Positions 35,268 to 44,572 are shown, counted from the stretch's first letter. The stretch is DNA of 64,000 nt from Micromonospora coriariae (GCF_900091455.1 NZ_LT607412.1:4588001-4652000); one strand, 5' to 3'. Program-made: numbers and translations. Notes: a model not told the origin generated them from the letters alone.

Positions 35268-35283
35268 CCCGCTGAACGACGAC

Positions 35284-35326
35284 GGGCCCCGTCCCCGCGA
35301 TCTTCGGATCGTCGGGGGCGGGGCCC
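35284..35326 (+). terminator. Terminator of rpsA with UUCG tetraloop
   Basis: About 19 bp of near-perfect stem with one bulge, closed by GATC-TTCG-GATC (the very stable cUUCGg loop). Starts 16 bases after the rpsA stop. Confidence 0.9.
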
Positions 35327-35423
35327 TCGCCGTACTCATCCAGGATCGAGCACGATCTCACCGCCACCACCAGCGCCCCACACCGGTTTGGCGGCCGGGT
35401 CCGTGATCCGGTTGACTGGTCCG

Positions 35424-36596
35424 GTGCTGAGGGTGGGATTGACCGGCGGGATCGGGTCCGGCAAGAGCGCTGTGGCCGCGCGGCTGGTCGAGCGGGGTGC
35501 CGTGCTCGTCGACGCCGACCGGGTGGCCCGGGAGGTCGTGGCGCCGGGCACCGAGGGCCTGGCCGAGATCGTCGCCGCCTTCTCCGAGCGGGTGCTGGAC
35601 GCCGAGGGCGCGCTGGACCGCGCCGCACTGGGCGCGGTGGTGTTCGCCGACGAGACCGCCCGCCGTCGGTTGGAGGCGATCACCCATCCCCGGGTCCGGG
35701 CCCGCACCGCCGAACTGGTCGCCGCCGCGGCACCCGACGCGATCGTCGTCAACGACGTACCGCTGCTGGTGGAGGTCGGTCTCGCGCCCACGTACCACCT
35801 GGTGGTCGTGGTGCAGACGGCCGTACCGACCCGACTGGAGCGGCTGGCGCGCGACCGGGGGATGGACCGTGCGGAGGCCGAGCGGCGGATCGCCGCGCAG
35901 GCCGACGACGCCCGCCGCCGCGCGGTGGCGGACGTGGTGCTGACCAACGACGGAAGCCTCGCGGCGCTGCACGCAGAGGTGGACAGGCTCTGGCACAAGC
36001 GGCTGCTGCCCTACGAGCACAACCTGCGTGCGCGGCGGGTGGTCCCGCCGGGCCGGGTCGAGGTCGACCCGACCTGGCCCGAGCAGTACGCGCGGCTGGC
36101 CGCTCGGATCCGGCACGCGCTCGCCCCGGCCGACCTGCGGATCGACCACATCGGCGCGACCGCCGTGCCCGGCCTCGCCACCGAGGACGTGATGGACGTG
36201 CAGGTGGCCGTGCCCACTCTCGCCGACGCCGACGGGACGCTGGCCGACCGGTTGGCGAACGCCGGGTTCCCGCGGGTGCCGGGGCAGTGGTGGGACGATG
36301 CGCGCCCGGCCGGCAGCGGCCGGTGGGAGAAGCGGCTGCACGGCAGCGCCGACCCGGCCCGCCCGGTGCGCCTGCACGTGCGGGTGGCCGGATCGCCGGG
36401 CTGGCGGTACGCGCTGCTGACGCGCGACCACCTGCGCGCCGACCCGGGCCGGCGGGCCGGCTACCTGCTGCACCAGCGGGAGTTGGCCGACGCGGCACCG
36501 GTTGTCAGCGGCTCCGGTACGGCGCGCGACCCCTGGTTCGACGAGGAGTACCTGCGCGCCGAGCGGTGGGCCGCGCAGAACGGCTGGCGGCCGTAG
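35424..36596 (+). CDS. coaE: Dephospho-CoA kinase fused to a GrpB-like domain
   Basis: 390 residues. N-terminal CoaE (residues ~1-200) phosphorylates dephospho-CoA in the last step of CoA synthesis: P-loop VGLTGGIGSGKS, lid-proximal DADRVAREVV, and TRLERLARDRGMDRAEAERRIAAQ. C-terminal ~170 residues form a GrpB/nucleotidyltransferase-like domain (PTWPEQYARLAARIRHAL, RIDHIGATAVPGLATEDVMDVQVAV). This fusion is characteristic of actinobacteria. GTG 35424 is chosen to begin one strand before the P-loop; GTG 35403 is also in frame and neither has a good SD. Confidence 0.94.
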   Translation: MLRVGLTGGIGSGKSAVAARLVERGAVLVDADRVAREVVAPGTEGLAEIVAAFSERVLDAEGALDRAALGAVVFADETARRRLEAITHPRVRARTAELVAAAAPDAIVVNDVPLLVEVGLAPTYHLVVVVQTAVPTRLERLARDRGMDRAEAERRIAAQADDARRRAVADVVLTNDGSLAALHAEVDRLWHKRLLPYEHNLRARRVVPPGRVEVDPTWPEQYARLAARIRHALAPADLRIDHIGATAVPGLATEDVMDVQVAVPTLADADGTLADRLANAGFPRVPGQWWDDARPAGSGRWEKRLHGSADPARPVRLHVRVAGSPGWRYALLTRDHLRADPGRRAGYLLHQRELADAAPVVSGSGTARDPWFDEEYLRAERWAAQNGWRP

Positions 36597-36609
36597 GCGC
36601 CACGGTCGG

Positions 36610-38313
36610 TCAGGTGGTGGCCGCGGCGCGGGGCACCGGGGCCAGCCGGGGCACCGAGGCGGGGTTGAGGTCGAGCTGTGCCCACGCGCCGGGGGCGGTG
36701 TGCAGCTCCAGCCGGCGCAGCGACCCGTTCCGGTCGATCCAGTAGCGCAGGAGCGCGTCCGCGGTGCGCAGTTCGATGACGTCCACGGTCCGCCCGGCGG
36801 CGACGTCCTCGCGTATCCACACGGCCGCGCCGCGCTGCCCGGCCGACCCGGCGGCGGCCACCGCCGCGCCAACCAGCAGGCTGAGGTCGTCCGTACCGGA
36901 CCGGGTGAACCGCCACGCCCCGGCGGGCGGCGGCAGCGGCGGCCGACCCGGCGCCTCGGCCGTGCCACCGCCACCGGCCGCGGCCGGTACGTCCGCCCGG
37001 GCCAGACCGGCGGTGTCCCGCCGGAGCAGGGTCCGGCGATCCGGTACGCCCAGATCGGCCACCGCCAGGTACGCGGTGCGCGCGGTCCAGCTCAACCACC
37101 CGGCGCCGCGCAGGTTGGTGTCCGTGCCCACCGGGGCGGTCAGTGTCAGCGCGGCCCCGCCCTGCGCGCGCAGCCGGGCCGGCAGGCGGCTGAGCCGGTC
37201 CCGCTCGGCGTCGGTCAGCGCACGGGGCAGCCCCGGCCGGCCACCGAGCGCGTCCACCGGCCGCAGCGTCGGCCGGTCCGCCCGGTTGAGGATCACGGTG
37301 ACCGGGCCGACGCCGGGCAGTCGGGCGACCAGCTTGTGCAACCGGCTGTCCTGGTCGAGCCAGTAGCGGGGCTGCCCGTCCGCGTCGCCGCCCGCGCTCG
37401 GCGTGCCGGCCGCCGCGCTGCCCGGTGCCGGGTTGCCGCTGGCGCGCGCGCCGCCCGGCAGCGGCGCCTGCAGGACGTCCACCGGGCCGGCGGCGACGGT
37501 GTCCCGGGCCAGCCAGCGGGCGCCGCCGTCGCGGAGTGCCTGAGCCGGGTCCGGGCGGTCGGCGGCGAGGCCGAGGAGCAGGTCGAGCACCGGTGCCAGG
37601 CCCGCGCCGGGTGCCAGGTGGTGCAGCCGCCAGTGGTCCGCCGGCGGCACCAGTGGCGGCGCGGCGGGAGTGGGCACCGCCGACGGGTCCGGCCGGATCA
37701 CCAGCACCGGACCGACGCTCTGCAACAGGCCCCGCTCGGCGCCCGCGCCCGGCCCACCCACGTCGAGGTAGAGCAGCGGCCGCGACCAGTCCACCCATCC
37801 CACGAGCTCGGTACGGGCGGCGCCGGTGCCGACCGTGACGCGGACCCCGGCGCGCAGGTCCCGCAGGTTGGTGACCCGCATCGCGGCCAGCCGCTCGCCC
37901 TCGGCCACGGTCAGCGGCCGGGCGGGCTCGGGCGGGTCGGGCGACCAGCTCAACAGCCCGATCACCAGCGCGGTCGCGGACGTGACCGCGGTCAGGCCGA
38001 GTAGCAGGAGCACCGTCCGGCGGCGGCGGCCGGCTCGGGTCGGGCCCGTGGTGTCGGCGGCCGGGTCGGCGGCGCGGCCGGGGCGGGACGTGCTGTCGGT
38101 GTCGCGCGTCGCAGAGGTGTCCACGGATGTGAAACGGGTCGGGCGGCGGCGGGGTGACGAGCAGGGGTGGGTGGCATCGCCGGAACGAGCAGGGGCGCTC
38201 GCGGCGGCCGGTCTGCGCCTCGAGCGCGACCACACGGGTGCGCACGCCGGACGCGCCGGGTGCTGCGACCGCAGTGCCGGGGGTGGCCGGCCGAGATGAG
38301 TGGCCTGGGCCAC
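36610..38313 (-). CDS. Single-pass membrane protein with a duplicated extracytoplasmic domain
   Basis: Up to 567 residues. The start is uncertain: GTG 38313 is the furthest, GTG 38124 (residue 64) is a good alternative. A basic cytoplasmic segment ending GRRRRT precedes one helix (VLLLLGLTAVTSATALVIGLL), then a large exported region containing two related halves. Matching pieces are GWVDWSRPLLYLDVGG / GWLSWTARTAYLAVADLG and YWLDQDSRLHKLVARLPG / YWIDRNGSLRRLELHTAPG, so an ancestral ~220-residue domain duplicated in tandem. Strand-rich pattern resembles lipoprotein LppX/LolA-like half barrels, but this is weak. Function unknown. It converges on coaE with a 13-base gap. Confidence 0.75.
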   Translation of the reverse strand: MAQATHLGRPPPALRSQHPARPACAPVWSRSRRRPAAASAPARSGDATHPCSSPRRRPTRFTSVDTSATRDTDSTSRPGRAADPAADTTGPTRAGRRRRTVLLLLGLTAVTSATALVIGLLSWSPDPPEPARPLTVAEGERLAAMRVTNLRDLRAGVRVTVGTGAARTELVGWVDWSRPLLYLDVGGPGAGAERGLLQSVGPVLVIRPDPSAVPTPAAPPLVPPADHWRLHHLAPGAGLAPVLDLLLGLAADRPDPAQALRDGGARWLARDTVAAGPVDVLQAPLPGGARASGNPAPGSAAAGTPSAGGDADGQPRYWLDQDSRLHKLVARLPGVGPVTVILNRADRPTLRPVDALGGRPGLPRALTDAERDRLSRLPARLRAQGGAALTLTAPVGTDTNLRGAGWLSWTARTAYLAVADLGVPDRRTLLRRDTAGLARADVPAAAGGGGTAEAPGRPPLPPPAGAWRFTRSGTDDLSLLVGAAVAAAGSAGQRGAAVWIREDVAAGRTVDVIELRTADALLRYWIDRNGSLRRLELHTAPGAWAQLDLNPASVPRLAPVPRAAATT

Positions 38314-38423
38314 CGGCCCGGTCGGCCGCCGCGAGCGGCCTACAGCGAGAGCCTAGCGCCGGTGACATGCGCCACACAATGGGAATATTGAAGCTGATCA
38401 CGTACCCGCCGTGACGGCGGTTC

Positions 38424-38446
38424 CTGTCGGACCTCCGGCGTACCGT
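38424..38446 (+). promoter_or_regulatory. uvrB promoter of the LexA-independent DNA-damage type
   Basis: CTGTCG at 38424-38429, exactly 11 bases, TACCGT at 38441-38446. Same architecture as the polA promoter. Predicted start falls on the uvrB ATG (leaderless). Confidence 0.6.
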
Positions 38447-38453
38447 TGAGGTC

Positions 38454-40562
38454 ATGGCGCTCGACATTCCCCGGCTCGACAGCCGCTTCCAGGTCGTCAG
38501 TGACTTCCAGCCGGCCGGCGACCAGCCCGCCGCCATCGACGACCTTGAGCGTCGCGTCCGGCGTGGCGACCGCAACACGGTGCTGCTCGGCGCGACCGGC
38601 ACCGGCAAGAGCGCCACCACCGCGTGGCTGATCGAGCGGCTGCAGCGCCCGACCCTGGTGCTCGCCCCGAACAAGACGCTCTGCGCGCAGCTGGCCAAGG
38701 AGTTCAGCGAGCTGCTGCCGCACAACGCGGTCGAATACTTCGTCTCGTACTACGACTACTACCAGCCCGAGGCGTACATCCCGCAGACCGACACCTACAT
38801 CGAGAAGGACTCCTCGATCAACGAGGAGGTCGAGCGGCTGCGGCACTCGGCGACGATGTCGCTGCTGACCCGCCGGGACGTGATCGTGGTGGCGACCGTG
38901 TCGGCGATCTACGGCCTGGGCACCCCGGAGGAATACCTCGACCGGGCGGTCCGGGTCGAGGTGGGCCAGGAGCTCGACCGCGACAAGCTGCTGCGCCGGC
39001 TGGTCGACATCCAGTACACCCGCAACGACATGGCCTTCAACCGCGGCACCTTCCGGGTCCGCGGCGACACGCTGGAGATCATTCCGGCGTACGAGGAGCT
39101 GGCCGTCCGCGTCGAGATGTTCGGCGACGAGGTGGAGAAGCTCTACTACCTCAACCCGTTGACCGGTGACGTGGTCCGCGAGGTCGACCAGCTGGTGATC
39201 TTCCCGGCGACGCACTACGCGGCCGGCCCGGAGCGGATGGAGCGGGCCATCCGCGACATCGAGGTGGAGCTGGCCGAGCGGCTGGCCGAGCTGGAGCGGC
39301 AGGGCAAGCTGCTGGAGGCGCAGCGGCTGCGGATGCGCACCACCTACGACATCGAGATGATGCGGCAGGTGGGCTTCTGCTCCGGCATCGAGAACTACTC
39401 GATGCACATGGACGGGCGGCTGCCCGGCAGCCCGCCGCACTGCCTGCTCGACTACTTCCCGGACGACTTCCTCACAGTCGTCGACGAGTCCCACGTGACG
39501 ATCCCGCAGATCGGCAGCATGTACGAGGGTGACGCCTCGCGTAAGCGGATGCTCATCGACCACGGTTTCCGGCTGCCCAGCGCGGCCGACAACCGACCGC
39601 TGCGTTTCGACGAGTTCCTGGAGCGGGTCGGCCAGACGGTCTACCTCTCGGCGACTCCGGGCCCGTGGGAGCTGGAGCGGGCCCAGGGCGAGTTCGTCGA
39701 GCAGGTCATCCGTCCCACCGGGCTGATCGACCCGGAGGTCGTGATCAAGCCGACCAAGGGCCAGATCGACGACCTGATGCACGAGATCAAGCTGCGCACC
39801 GAGCGGGACGAGCGGGTGCTGGTCACCACGCTGACCAAGAAGATGGCCGAGGACCTGTCGGACTACCTGCTGGAGAACGGCATCCGGGTGCGCTACCTGC
39901 ACTCGGAGGTCGACACGCTGCGCCGGGTGGAGCTGCTGCGCGAGCTGCGCAAGGGCGAGTACGACGTGCTGGTCGGCATCAACCTGCTCCGCGAGGGTCT
40001 GGATCTGCCCGAGGTGTCGCTGGTGGCGATCCTCGACGCCGACAAGGAGGGCTTCCTGCGCAGCGGTCGGTCACTGATCCAGACCATCGGCCGGGCCGCC
40101 CGTAACGTCTCCGGCCAGGTGCACATGTACGCCGACAAGATCACCCCGTCGATGGCGGCCGCGATCGACGAGACCGACCGGCGCCGGGCCAAGCAGATCG
40201 CGCACAACGAGGCGCACGGGATCAGCCCGGAGCCGCTGCGCAAGAAGATCCACGACATCCTGGACGACATCTACCGCGAGGCGGAGGACACCGAGAACTC
40301 CCGGGTCGGGGGCGCGGTGCGCCAGCTCTCGCGGGGCAAGGCGCCGGTCAAGGAGACCCGCAGCCGGAGTCGGGCCGCCGCCACCACCCCCTCCCGGGAG
40401 GGGATGGCACGCGCCGACCTCGCCCAGCTCATCCAGGAGCTCAACGACCAGATGCTGGCCGCCGCGCGCGAGCTGCAGTTCGAGCTGGCGGCCCGGATCC
40501 GCGACGAGGTCGCCGACCTGAAGAAGGAGCTGCGCGGCATGGACGCCGCCGGCGTGAAGTGA
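38454..40562 (+). CDS. uvrB: Excinuclease ABC subunit B
   Basis: 702 residues, complete. The damage-verification helicase of nucleotide excision repair; loaded by UvrA, it recruits UvrC. Motifs: Walker [11 protein letters not shown], the beta-hairpin [24 protein letters not shown]-like [13 protein letters not shown], helicase motifs [13 protein letters not shown] and [12 protein letters not shown], and a C-terminal UVR coiled coil ([35 protein letters not shown], which binds UvrC). ATG 38454 has GAGGTC upstream and sits at the predicted transcription start. Confidence 0.98.
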   Translation: MALDIPRLDSRFQVVSDFQPAGDQPAAIDDLERRVRRGDRNTVLLGATGTGKSATTAWLIERLQRPTLVLAPNKTLCAQLAKEFSELLPHNAVEYFVSYYDYYQPEAYIPQTDTYIEKDSSINEEVERLRHSATMSLLTRRDVIVVATVSAIYGLGTPEEYLDRAVRVEVGQELDRDKLLRRLVDIQYTRNDMAFNRGTFRVRGDTLEIIPAYEELAVRVEMFGDEVEKLYYLNPLTGDVVREVDQLVIFPATHYAAGPERMERAIRDIEVELAERLAELERQGKLLEAQRLRMRTTYDIEMMRQVGFCSGIENYSMHMDGRLPGSPPHCLLDYFPDDFLTVVDESHVTIPQIGSMYEGDASRKRMLIDHGFRLPSAADNRPLRFDEFLERVGQTVYLSATPGPWELERAQGEFVEQVIRPTGLIDPEVVIKPTKGQIDDLMHEIKLRTERDERVLVTTLTKKMAEDLSDYLLENGIRVRYLHSEVDTLRRVELLRELRKGEYDVLVGINLLREGLDLPEVSLVAILDADKEGFLRSGRSLIQTIGRAARNVSGQVHMYADKITPSMAAAIDETDRRRAKQIAHNEAHGISPEPLRKKIHDILDDIYREAEDTENSRVGGAVRQLSRGKAPVKETRSRSRAAATTPSREGMARADLAQLIQELNDQMLAAARELQFELAARIRDEVADLKKELRGMDAAGVK

Positions 40563-40652
40563 CGATCACGCCAGCGGGCCGAAACGGCAGGTGCGAGCCG
40601 GTCCGCCCGGTCCACGGGAGTGATCGGGCGGTTGCGGTGCGCGAGCGTGGTA

Positions 40653-40681
40653 TTGCACTGGGTGATCGTCCTGCGTACTCT
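40653..40681 (+). promoter_or_regulatory. Promoter of the XRE-family regulator
   Basis: TTGCAC (40653-40658), 17-base spacer, TACTCT (40676-40681), 20 bases before the ATG. Confidence 0.6.
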
Positions 40682-40701
40682 CCCTCGGTGGGGAGGCGGG
40701 G

Positions 40702-41559
40702 ATGCCGGTGCCAACAAGTCCTGTCATTCGACGTGTGCGGCTCGGCGCCGAGCTGCGCCAGTTACGCCGCCGCGAGGCGCTGACCCTGGAGCAGGTCTGC
40801 GACCGGCTGGGCTGGGCGTCGACGTCCAAACTGTCCCGCATCGAGCTGGGCCAGAGCCGCCCGGACCTGGCCGACGTCCTGGATCTGCTCGACGTCTACC
40901 AGGTGCCGGCGCCCACCCGGGACGCGCTGATCGTGATCGCCCGGGACGCGGCCACCAGCCGCGGCTGGTGGAAGACGTTCGGCGAGATGAGCGAGCGGCA
41001 GCGCACGTACGCCGAGCTGGAGGCGGGTGCCGCCCACATCGTCGAATATCAGCCGGCGGTCGTGCCGGGGCTGCTCCAGACCCCGGCGTACGCCCGGTTG
41101 CGGGTCGCCGCCGGCGCCCTGCTCACGCCCGAGGTCGACGTGGAGGCCGAGGTGCGCGCCCGGGCGCTGCGACAGGAGGTGCTGCGCCGGGCAGACCCGC
41201 CGCGCTACACGGCGGTGCTGGCCGAGGCAGCCTGCGACCCGGGTGACCTGCCGGTCGCGGTCTGGCGTGAGCAGCTGCGGCACCTGGTCGCCGTGAGCGG
41301 GCTGGCCCACGTGACGGTGCGGCTGCTGCCCCGCGGGGTGGCCGGCGACGGGCTGCACCCGCTCACCCCGTACTCCTGGTATGCCTTTCCCGACCCTGCG
41401 GATCCGCGGACGGTGATGCTGGAGGCGTTGACCACCGACGTCCGGTTGACCACCGCGCTTGACGTGGACCGGTACGAGCGGATGACCGAGGCTCTGCTGG
41501 CCGCCGCGCTGTCGCCGGAGGAGACGGTCACCGCGCTGGCCCGCCGCGTCGGCGAATGA
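40702..41559 (+). CDS. XRE-family regulator with DUF5753 domain
   Basis: 285 residues. N-terminal HTH_XRE (residues ~10-65: RLGAELRQLRRREALTLEQVCDRLGWASTSKLSRIELGQ, read in two parts) followed by the DUF5753 ligand-like domain (WKTFGEMSERQRTYAELEAGAAHIVEYQPAVVPGLLQTPAYAR region, VRARALRQEVL, and the Trp-containing PYSWYAF). Such proteins are numerous in actinomycetes and usually sit beside a small DUF397 partner; none is present here. GGGAGGCGGGG precedes the ATG. Confidence 0.9.
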   Translation: MPVPTSPVIRRVRLGAELRQLRRREALTLEQVCDRLGWASTSKLSRIELGQSRPDLADVLDLLDVYQVPAPTRDALIVIARDAATSRGWWKTFGEMSERQRTYAELEAGAAHIVEYQPAVVPGLLQTPAYARLRVAAGALLTPEVDVEAEVRARALRQEVLRRADPPRYTAVLAEAACDPGDLPVAVWREQLRHLVAVSGLAHVTVRLLPRGVAGDGLHPLTPYSWYAFPDPADPRTVMLEALTTDVRLTTALDVDRYERMTEALLAAALSPEETVTALARRVGE

Positions 41560-41659
41560 GGGCACGGCGCGACCACCGGACCCGGCGCCCCCGAGCCCGT
41601 CGGGGCCGGCGGCCGGCGCGTGCGGAGGGCACGATAACCGTTGGGTACGACAGCTCCAC

Positions 41660-41953
41660 TCAGGCCGGTACGTCGATGAAGTGCTCGACCAGGGGCGGCC
41701 CGGCGAAGTACGGCCCGATCAGCTCGCGCCACCGCGTGAAGCGCTCGGTGGCCCGGAAGTTCTCCTCGTGCGCCTCGACCGAGTCCCACTCGACCAGCAG
41801 CACGAAGCGGGTCGGGGACTCGATCCCCCGGGTCATCCGCACCGAGCGGCAGCCAGGCGTCCCGGCGAGCACCGGGTGGCCCTGGGCGTACGCGGCGGCG
41901 AACGCGTCCTCGTTTCCGGGCAGTACGTCGATCAGCGCGACCTCAAGCACCAT
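41660..41953 (-). CDS. Antibiotic biosynthesis monooxygenase (ABM) domain protein
   Basis: 97-residue dimeric ferredoxin-fold protein: MVLEVALIDVLPGNEDAFAAAYAQGHPVLAG, GCRSVRMTRGIESPTRFVLLVEWDSVEAHEENFRAT, then a helix and FAGPPLVEHF (each a standard element of the ABM fold). Members include quinone-forming and haem-degrading monooxygenases and many with unknown roles. Isolated gene, so no pathway inferred. Confidence 0.87.
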   Translation of the reverse strand: MVLEVALIDVLPGNEDAFAAAYAQGHPVLAGTPGCRSVRMTRGIESPTRFVLLVEWDSVEAHEENFRATERFTRWRELIGPYFAGPPLVEHFIDVPA

Positions 41954-42022
41954 GGTGGAGAGCCTCCCACGAGGGGCCGGCCGGGCGGCGTGGAGGGTTC
42001 TGTTCCGGTGCCGACACAGACC

Positions 42023-42235
42023 CTAGGGTGGCACCGTGATGATCGCGACGGGGAACATCTGCGGGGCTGGATGACCGAGCGGTTCCGCGCCGAGCTGGCG
42101 GGGTGCGGGGTGCCGGTGGTGGAGCTGGCCGGACCGCACGCCGAGCGGCTGGTCCGTGCGGTGGCGGCCTGCGACGCGCTGCTCGCCGCCGGCTGGCCGC
42201 TCGGCGACCCGCTCGTCGCACCCGGCACGCACTAG
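42023..42235 (+). pseudogene. Probable 3' remnant of an NadR/AAA_28-like ATPase gene
   Basis: An open frame ending TAG at 42233-42235 encodes RDGEHLRGWMTERF and VELAGPHAERLVRAVAACDALLAAGWPL, which I recognise as the C-terminal end of a family of small actinobacterial P-loop/NadR-like ATPases. No P-loop or N-terminal half precedes it; the only internal start is ATG 42071, giving a 54-residue fragment. Best read as a truncated relic, though a short independent protein cannot be excluded. Confidence 0.4.
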
Positions 42236-42345
42236 CCTCCTAGGACGCCTGAGGGACGTGTCGGACGTTATTCCCGGTCGGCGGGTGGGCGGCGACACCG
42301 GTTGCCCGGGGTGCGATCACACGGCGTGGTGAGGAACAATGGTCG

Positions 42346-42470
42346 CGGAGGAGGGGAGTATTCCCTCGCGACGGAGTCGTCAGCACGGTCGATCGCCGGA
42401 ACGTCGGCGGCCCCGACCCGGCCCCGTCGGTCGCCGTCCCGCTCGCGGGAGGTGGCGGAAGAGACCTCCG
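42346..42470 (+). promoter_or_regulatory. yybP-ykoY family riboswitch (Mn2+) upstream of terC
   Basis: The P1 stem CGGAGG (42346-42351) pairs with CCTCCG (42465-42470). Immediately inside are the family-diagnostic GGGGAGTA on the 5' side and GAGA on the 3' side, and AGTCGTCA lies at ~42375, matching the conserved GUCGUCA of the manganese-binding loop. It is followed by a large hairpin and then the terC SD. This riboswitch class commonly precedes TerC/Alx-type genes. Confidence 0.75.
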
Positions 42471-42494
42471 ACAGTCACCAGAGTGAGCGTCAGC

Positions 42495-42529
42495 GGCACA
42501 CCGGCCCCCGCGGGGGCGTACGGTGTGCC
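42495..42529 (+). promoter_or_regulatory. Hairpin between riboswitch and terC, probable expression platform
   Basis: GGCACACCG (42495-42503) pairs with CGGTGTGCC (42521-42529) around an inner CCCCCGCGGGGG stem. It ends 19 bases before GGAGGAA of terC. No U-tract, so its role (termination, pausing or ribosome access) is open. Confidence 0.6.
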
Positions 42530-42560
42530 CGACGCCGCGTGTCTGCCGGAGGAATGAAAG

Positions 42561-43559
42561 TTGGACGTGTCCGGATTGGTGTGGGCGGCAACGCTCGTCG
42601 CACTGACTGCGGTTCTGCTCGTCGACCTGTTGATCATCGGTCGGCGGCCACACGAGCCCAGTGTGCGCGAGTCGAGCCTCTGGGTCGCCTTCTACGTCGG
42701 CCTGGCCCTGCTCTTCGGGGCCGGTGTCTGGTTCGCCTCCGGGGCGAGCGCCGCCGGGCAGTTCTACACCGGCTGGCTCACCGAATACAGCCTCTCGGTG
42801 GACAATCTCTTCGTCTTCGTGATCATCATGGCCCGCTTCGGGGTGCCCCGGCAGTACCAGCAGAAGGTGCTGCTGGTCGGCATCGTGCTGGCGCTGGTGA
42901 TGCGCGGTGGGTTCATCGCCGCCGGCGCCGCGCTGATCTCGCAGTTCTCCTGGGTCTTCTACATCTTCGGCGCCTTCCTGATCTACACGGCGGTCAACCT
43001 GGCCCGGCAGGGCGAGCCGGACGAGGGCGAGTTCTCGGAGAACCTGCTGATCCGGTGGAGTCGTCGGGCACTGCCGATCTCCAAGAGCTACGACGACGCG
43101 AAGCTGACCACCCACGAGAACGGCCGGCGGCTCTTCACGCCGATGCTGATCGTGATGATCGCGATCGGCACCACCGACCTGATCTTCGCTCTGGACTCCA
43201 TCCCGGCGATCTTCGGCATCACCCAGGAGCCCTACCTGGTCTTCACCGCGAACGTCTTCGCGCTGATGGGCCTGCGTCAGCTCTACTTCCTGCTCGGCGG
43301 CCTGCTCGACCGGCTGATCTACCTGAGCTATGGGCTGGCCGTGGTGCTCGGCTTCATCGGGGTCAAGCTGGTGCTCGAGGCGCTGGCCGACAACAACCTG
43401 CCGTTCATCAACGGCGGGGAGCACGTGGGGTGGGCGCCGCACATCCCGATCTGGCTCTCCCTGCTGGTCATCCTCGGCACCCTGCTGGTCGCCACGGTCG
43501 CCAGCCTGATGAAGTCCGCCCGGGACCGACGCCGCGAACTGGCCGAGGCTCGACGCTGA
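42561..43559 (+). CDS. terC: TerC-family integral membrane metal-ion protein
   Basis: 332 residues starting at a TTG (42561) eight bases after GGAGG; no in-frame ATG or GTG is as well placed. About nine helices. Hallmarks: LTEYSLSVDNLFVFVIIM and TTDLIFALDSIPAIFGIT, whose membrane-embedded acidic residues are thought to bind metal. Related to Alx/TerC proteins implicated in Mn2+ export and metalation of exported proteins. The preceding Mn2+ riboswitch supports a manganese-homeostasis role rather than tellurite resistance; no other ter genes are nearby. Confidence 0.93.
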   Translation: MDVSGLVWAATLVALTAVLLVDLLIIGRRPHEPSVRESSLWVAFYVGLALLFGAGVWFASGASAAGQFYTGWLTEYSLSVDNLFVFVIIMARFGVPRQYQQKVLLVGIVLALVMRGGFIAAGAALISQFSWVFYIFGAFLIYTAVNLARQGEPDEGEFSENLLIRWSRRALPISKSYDDAKLTTHENGRRLFTPMLIVMIAIGTTDLIFALDSIPAIFGITQEPYLVFTANVFALMGLRQLYFLLGGLLDRLIYLSYGLAVVLGFIGVKLVLEALADNNLPFINGGEHVGWAPHIPIWLSLLVILGTLLVATVASLMKSARDRRRELAEARR

Positions 43560-43596
43560 CCCGCCGCCGGCCGGGTGCGGGTCAGCGCCCGGCCGG

Positions 43597-44514
43597 TCAG
43601 ACCCGGTGCGCGCCGACCAGGGTGGCGGTGCGGTCGGCCGGCAGCGGCTCCTCCACCACTCGCCGCCGCCGGTAGCAGGCGTGCAGCATCCGCCGGTTCT
43701 CGTGGTCGCCGGGGACTGCGGTGACGATGCCGATGTGGTGGATCTTCCGGCCGGGGCGGGCGAAGAAGTAGAGGTCGCCGGGACGCTCCTCACCCAGCGG
43801 CAGTGGTGTGGTCGCCTCGGCCTGGTCGTCGGCGTCGCGGGGCAGCAGCACCCCGAAGCGGCGCCAGGCCAGGTGCACCAGCCCCGAGCAGTCGATGCCG
43901 TACGCGGAGAGCCCGCCCCAGACGTAGACGACGTGCAGCAGCCGCTGCGCTACCGCGAGCGCGTCGGCGGCGCTGGGTGGCGTGGCCGGCGCGGAGGTGA
44001 GCTGACCGTCGGGCAGCCAGAGCGGCGCGGCCTGGCCGGGGGCGTGCACCGGCTGCCAGCCGTCGGCCGCTGGGCCGGCCGGGACGAGACGGGTGCCGAC
44101 GACCACGCCGGGCAGCACCACCGGCCCGTTCGGCGCGGCGCGCAGCCCGGTGACCGTGGCGTCCACGACCAGGGGGCGGCCGGTGACGGCCGGGTCGACG
44201 GGGGCCAGTTGGTCGGCGGGCAACCAGCCCGGGTAGCCGCGCGGGTCCAGCTTGGCGGCCGGTTGCTCGACGGCGACCACCCGCGCCCAGCCGTCCGGGC
44301 GCAGCTCGCTGATGAGCACCCGTTCGCCCAGCAGTAGCTGGCTCAGCACGCAGTCGCCGACCTGTTGGTCGTTGTCCAGGCCGGAGACCCAGGTCGAAAT
44401 GTCGGCGCGTGCGGTCAGCGCCGGCTGATCCACCGGGCGGACCGCCTCGGGGGAGGTCCACAGCGTCGCCACCGCGACCCGGACGACGGCCTCGCGGCCC
44501 GGCTGCAGCTCCAC
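43597..44514 (-). CDS. NlpC/P60 family peptidase (YkfC-like)
   Basis: 305 residues. Two SH3b-like segments fill the N-terminal ~170 residues (RVAVATLWTSPEAVRPVDQPAL, GERVLISELRPDGWARV); the C-terminal NlpC/P60 domain has catalytic Cys in YGIDCSGLVHLAW and His in IHHIGIV. No signal peptide, so it is cytoplasmic, like Bacillus YkfC. YkfC cleaves gamma-D-Glu-diamino-acid bonds in murein peptides, releasing L-Ala-D-Glu for epimerisation by YkfB; the epimerase homologue is the immediately upstream gene on the same strand (58 bases). GTG start at 44514. Confidence 0.9.
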   Translation of the reverse strand: MELQPGREAVVRVAVATLWTSPEAVRPVDQPALTARADISTWVSGLDNDQQVGDCVLSQLLLGERVLISELRPDGWARVVAVEQPAAKLDPRGYPGWLPADQLAPVDPAVTGRPLVVDATVTGLRAAPNGPVVLPGVVVGTRLVPAGPAADGWQPVHAPGQAAPLWLPDGQLTSAPATPPSAADALAVAQRLLHVVYVWGGLSAYGIDCSGLVHLAWRRFGVLLPRDADDQAEATTPLPLGEERPGDLYFFARPGRKIHHIGIVTAVPGDHENRRMLHACYRRRRVVEEPLPADRTATLVGAHRV

Positions 44515-44572
44515 GTCAACCCCCAGCTCGTGCCCGCTGTCCCTGGAACCCTATGAAAGAAACCAACGATCA

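Noticed and set aside
42561..43559. TerC as part of a tellurite-resistance (ter) operon
   Set aside because: No terB/D/E/Z genes nearby and the gene lies behind a Mn2+-type riboswitch.
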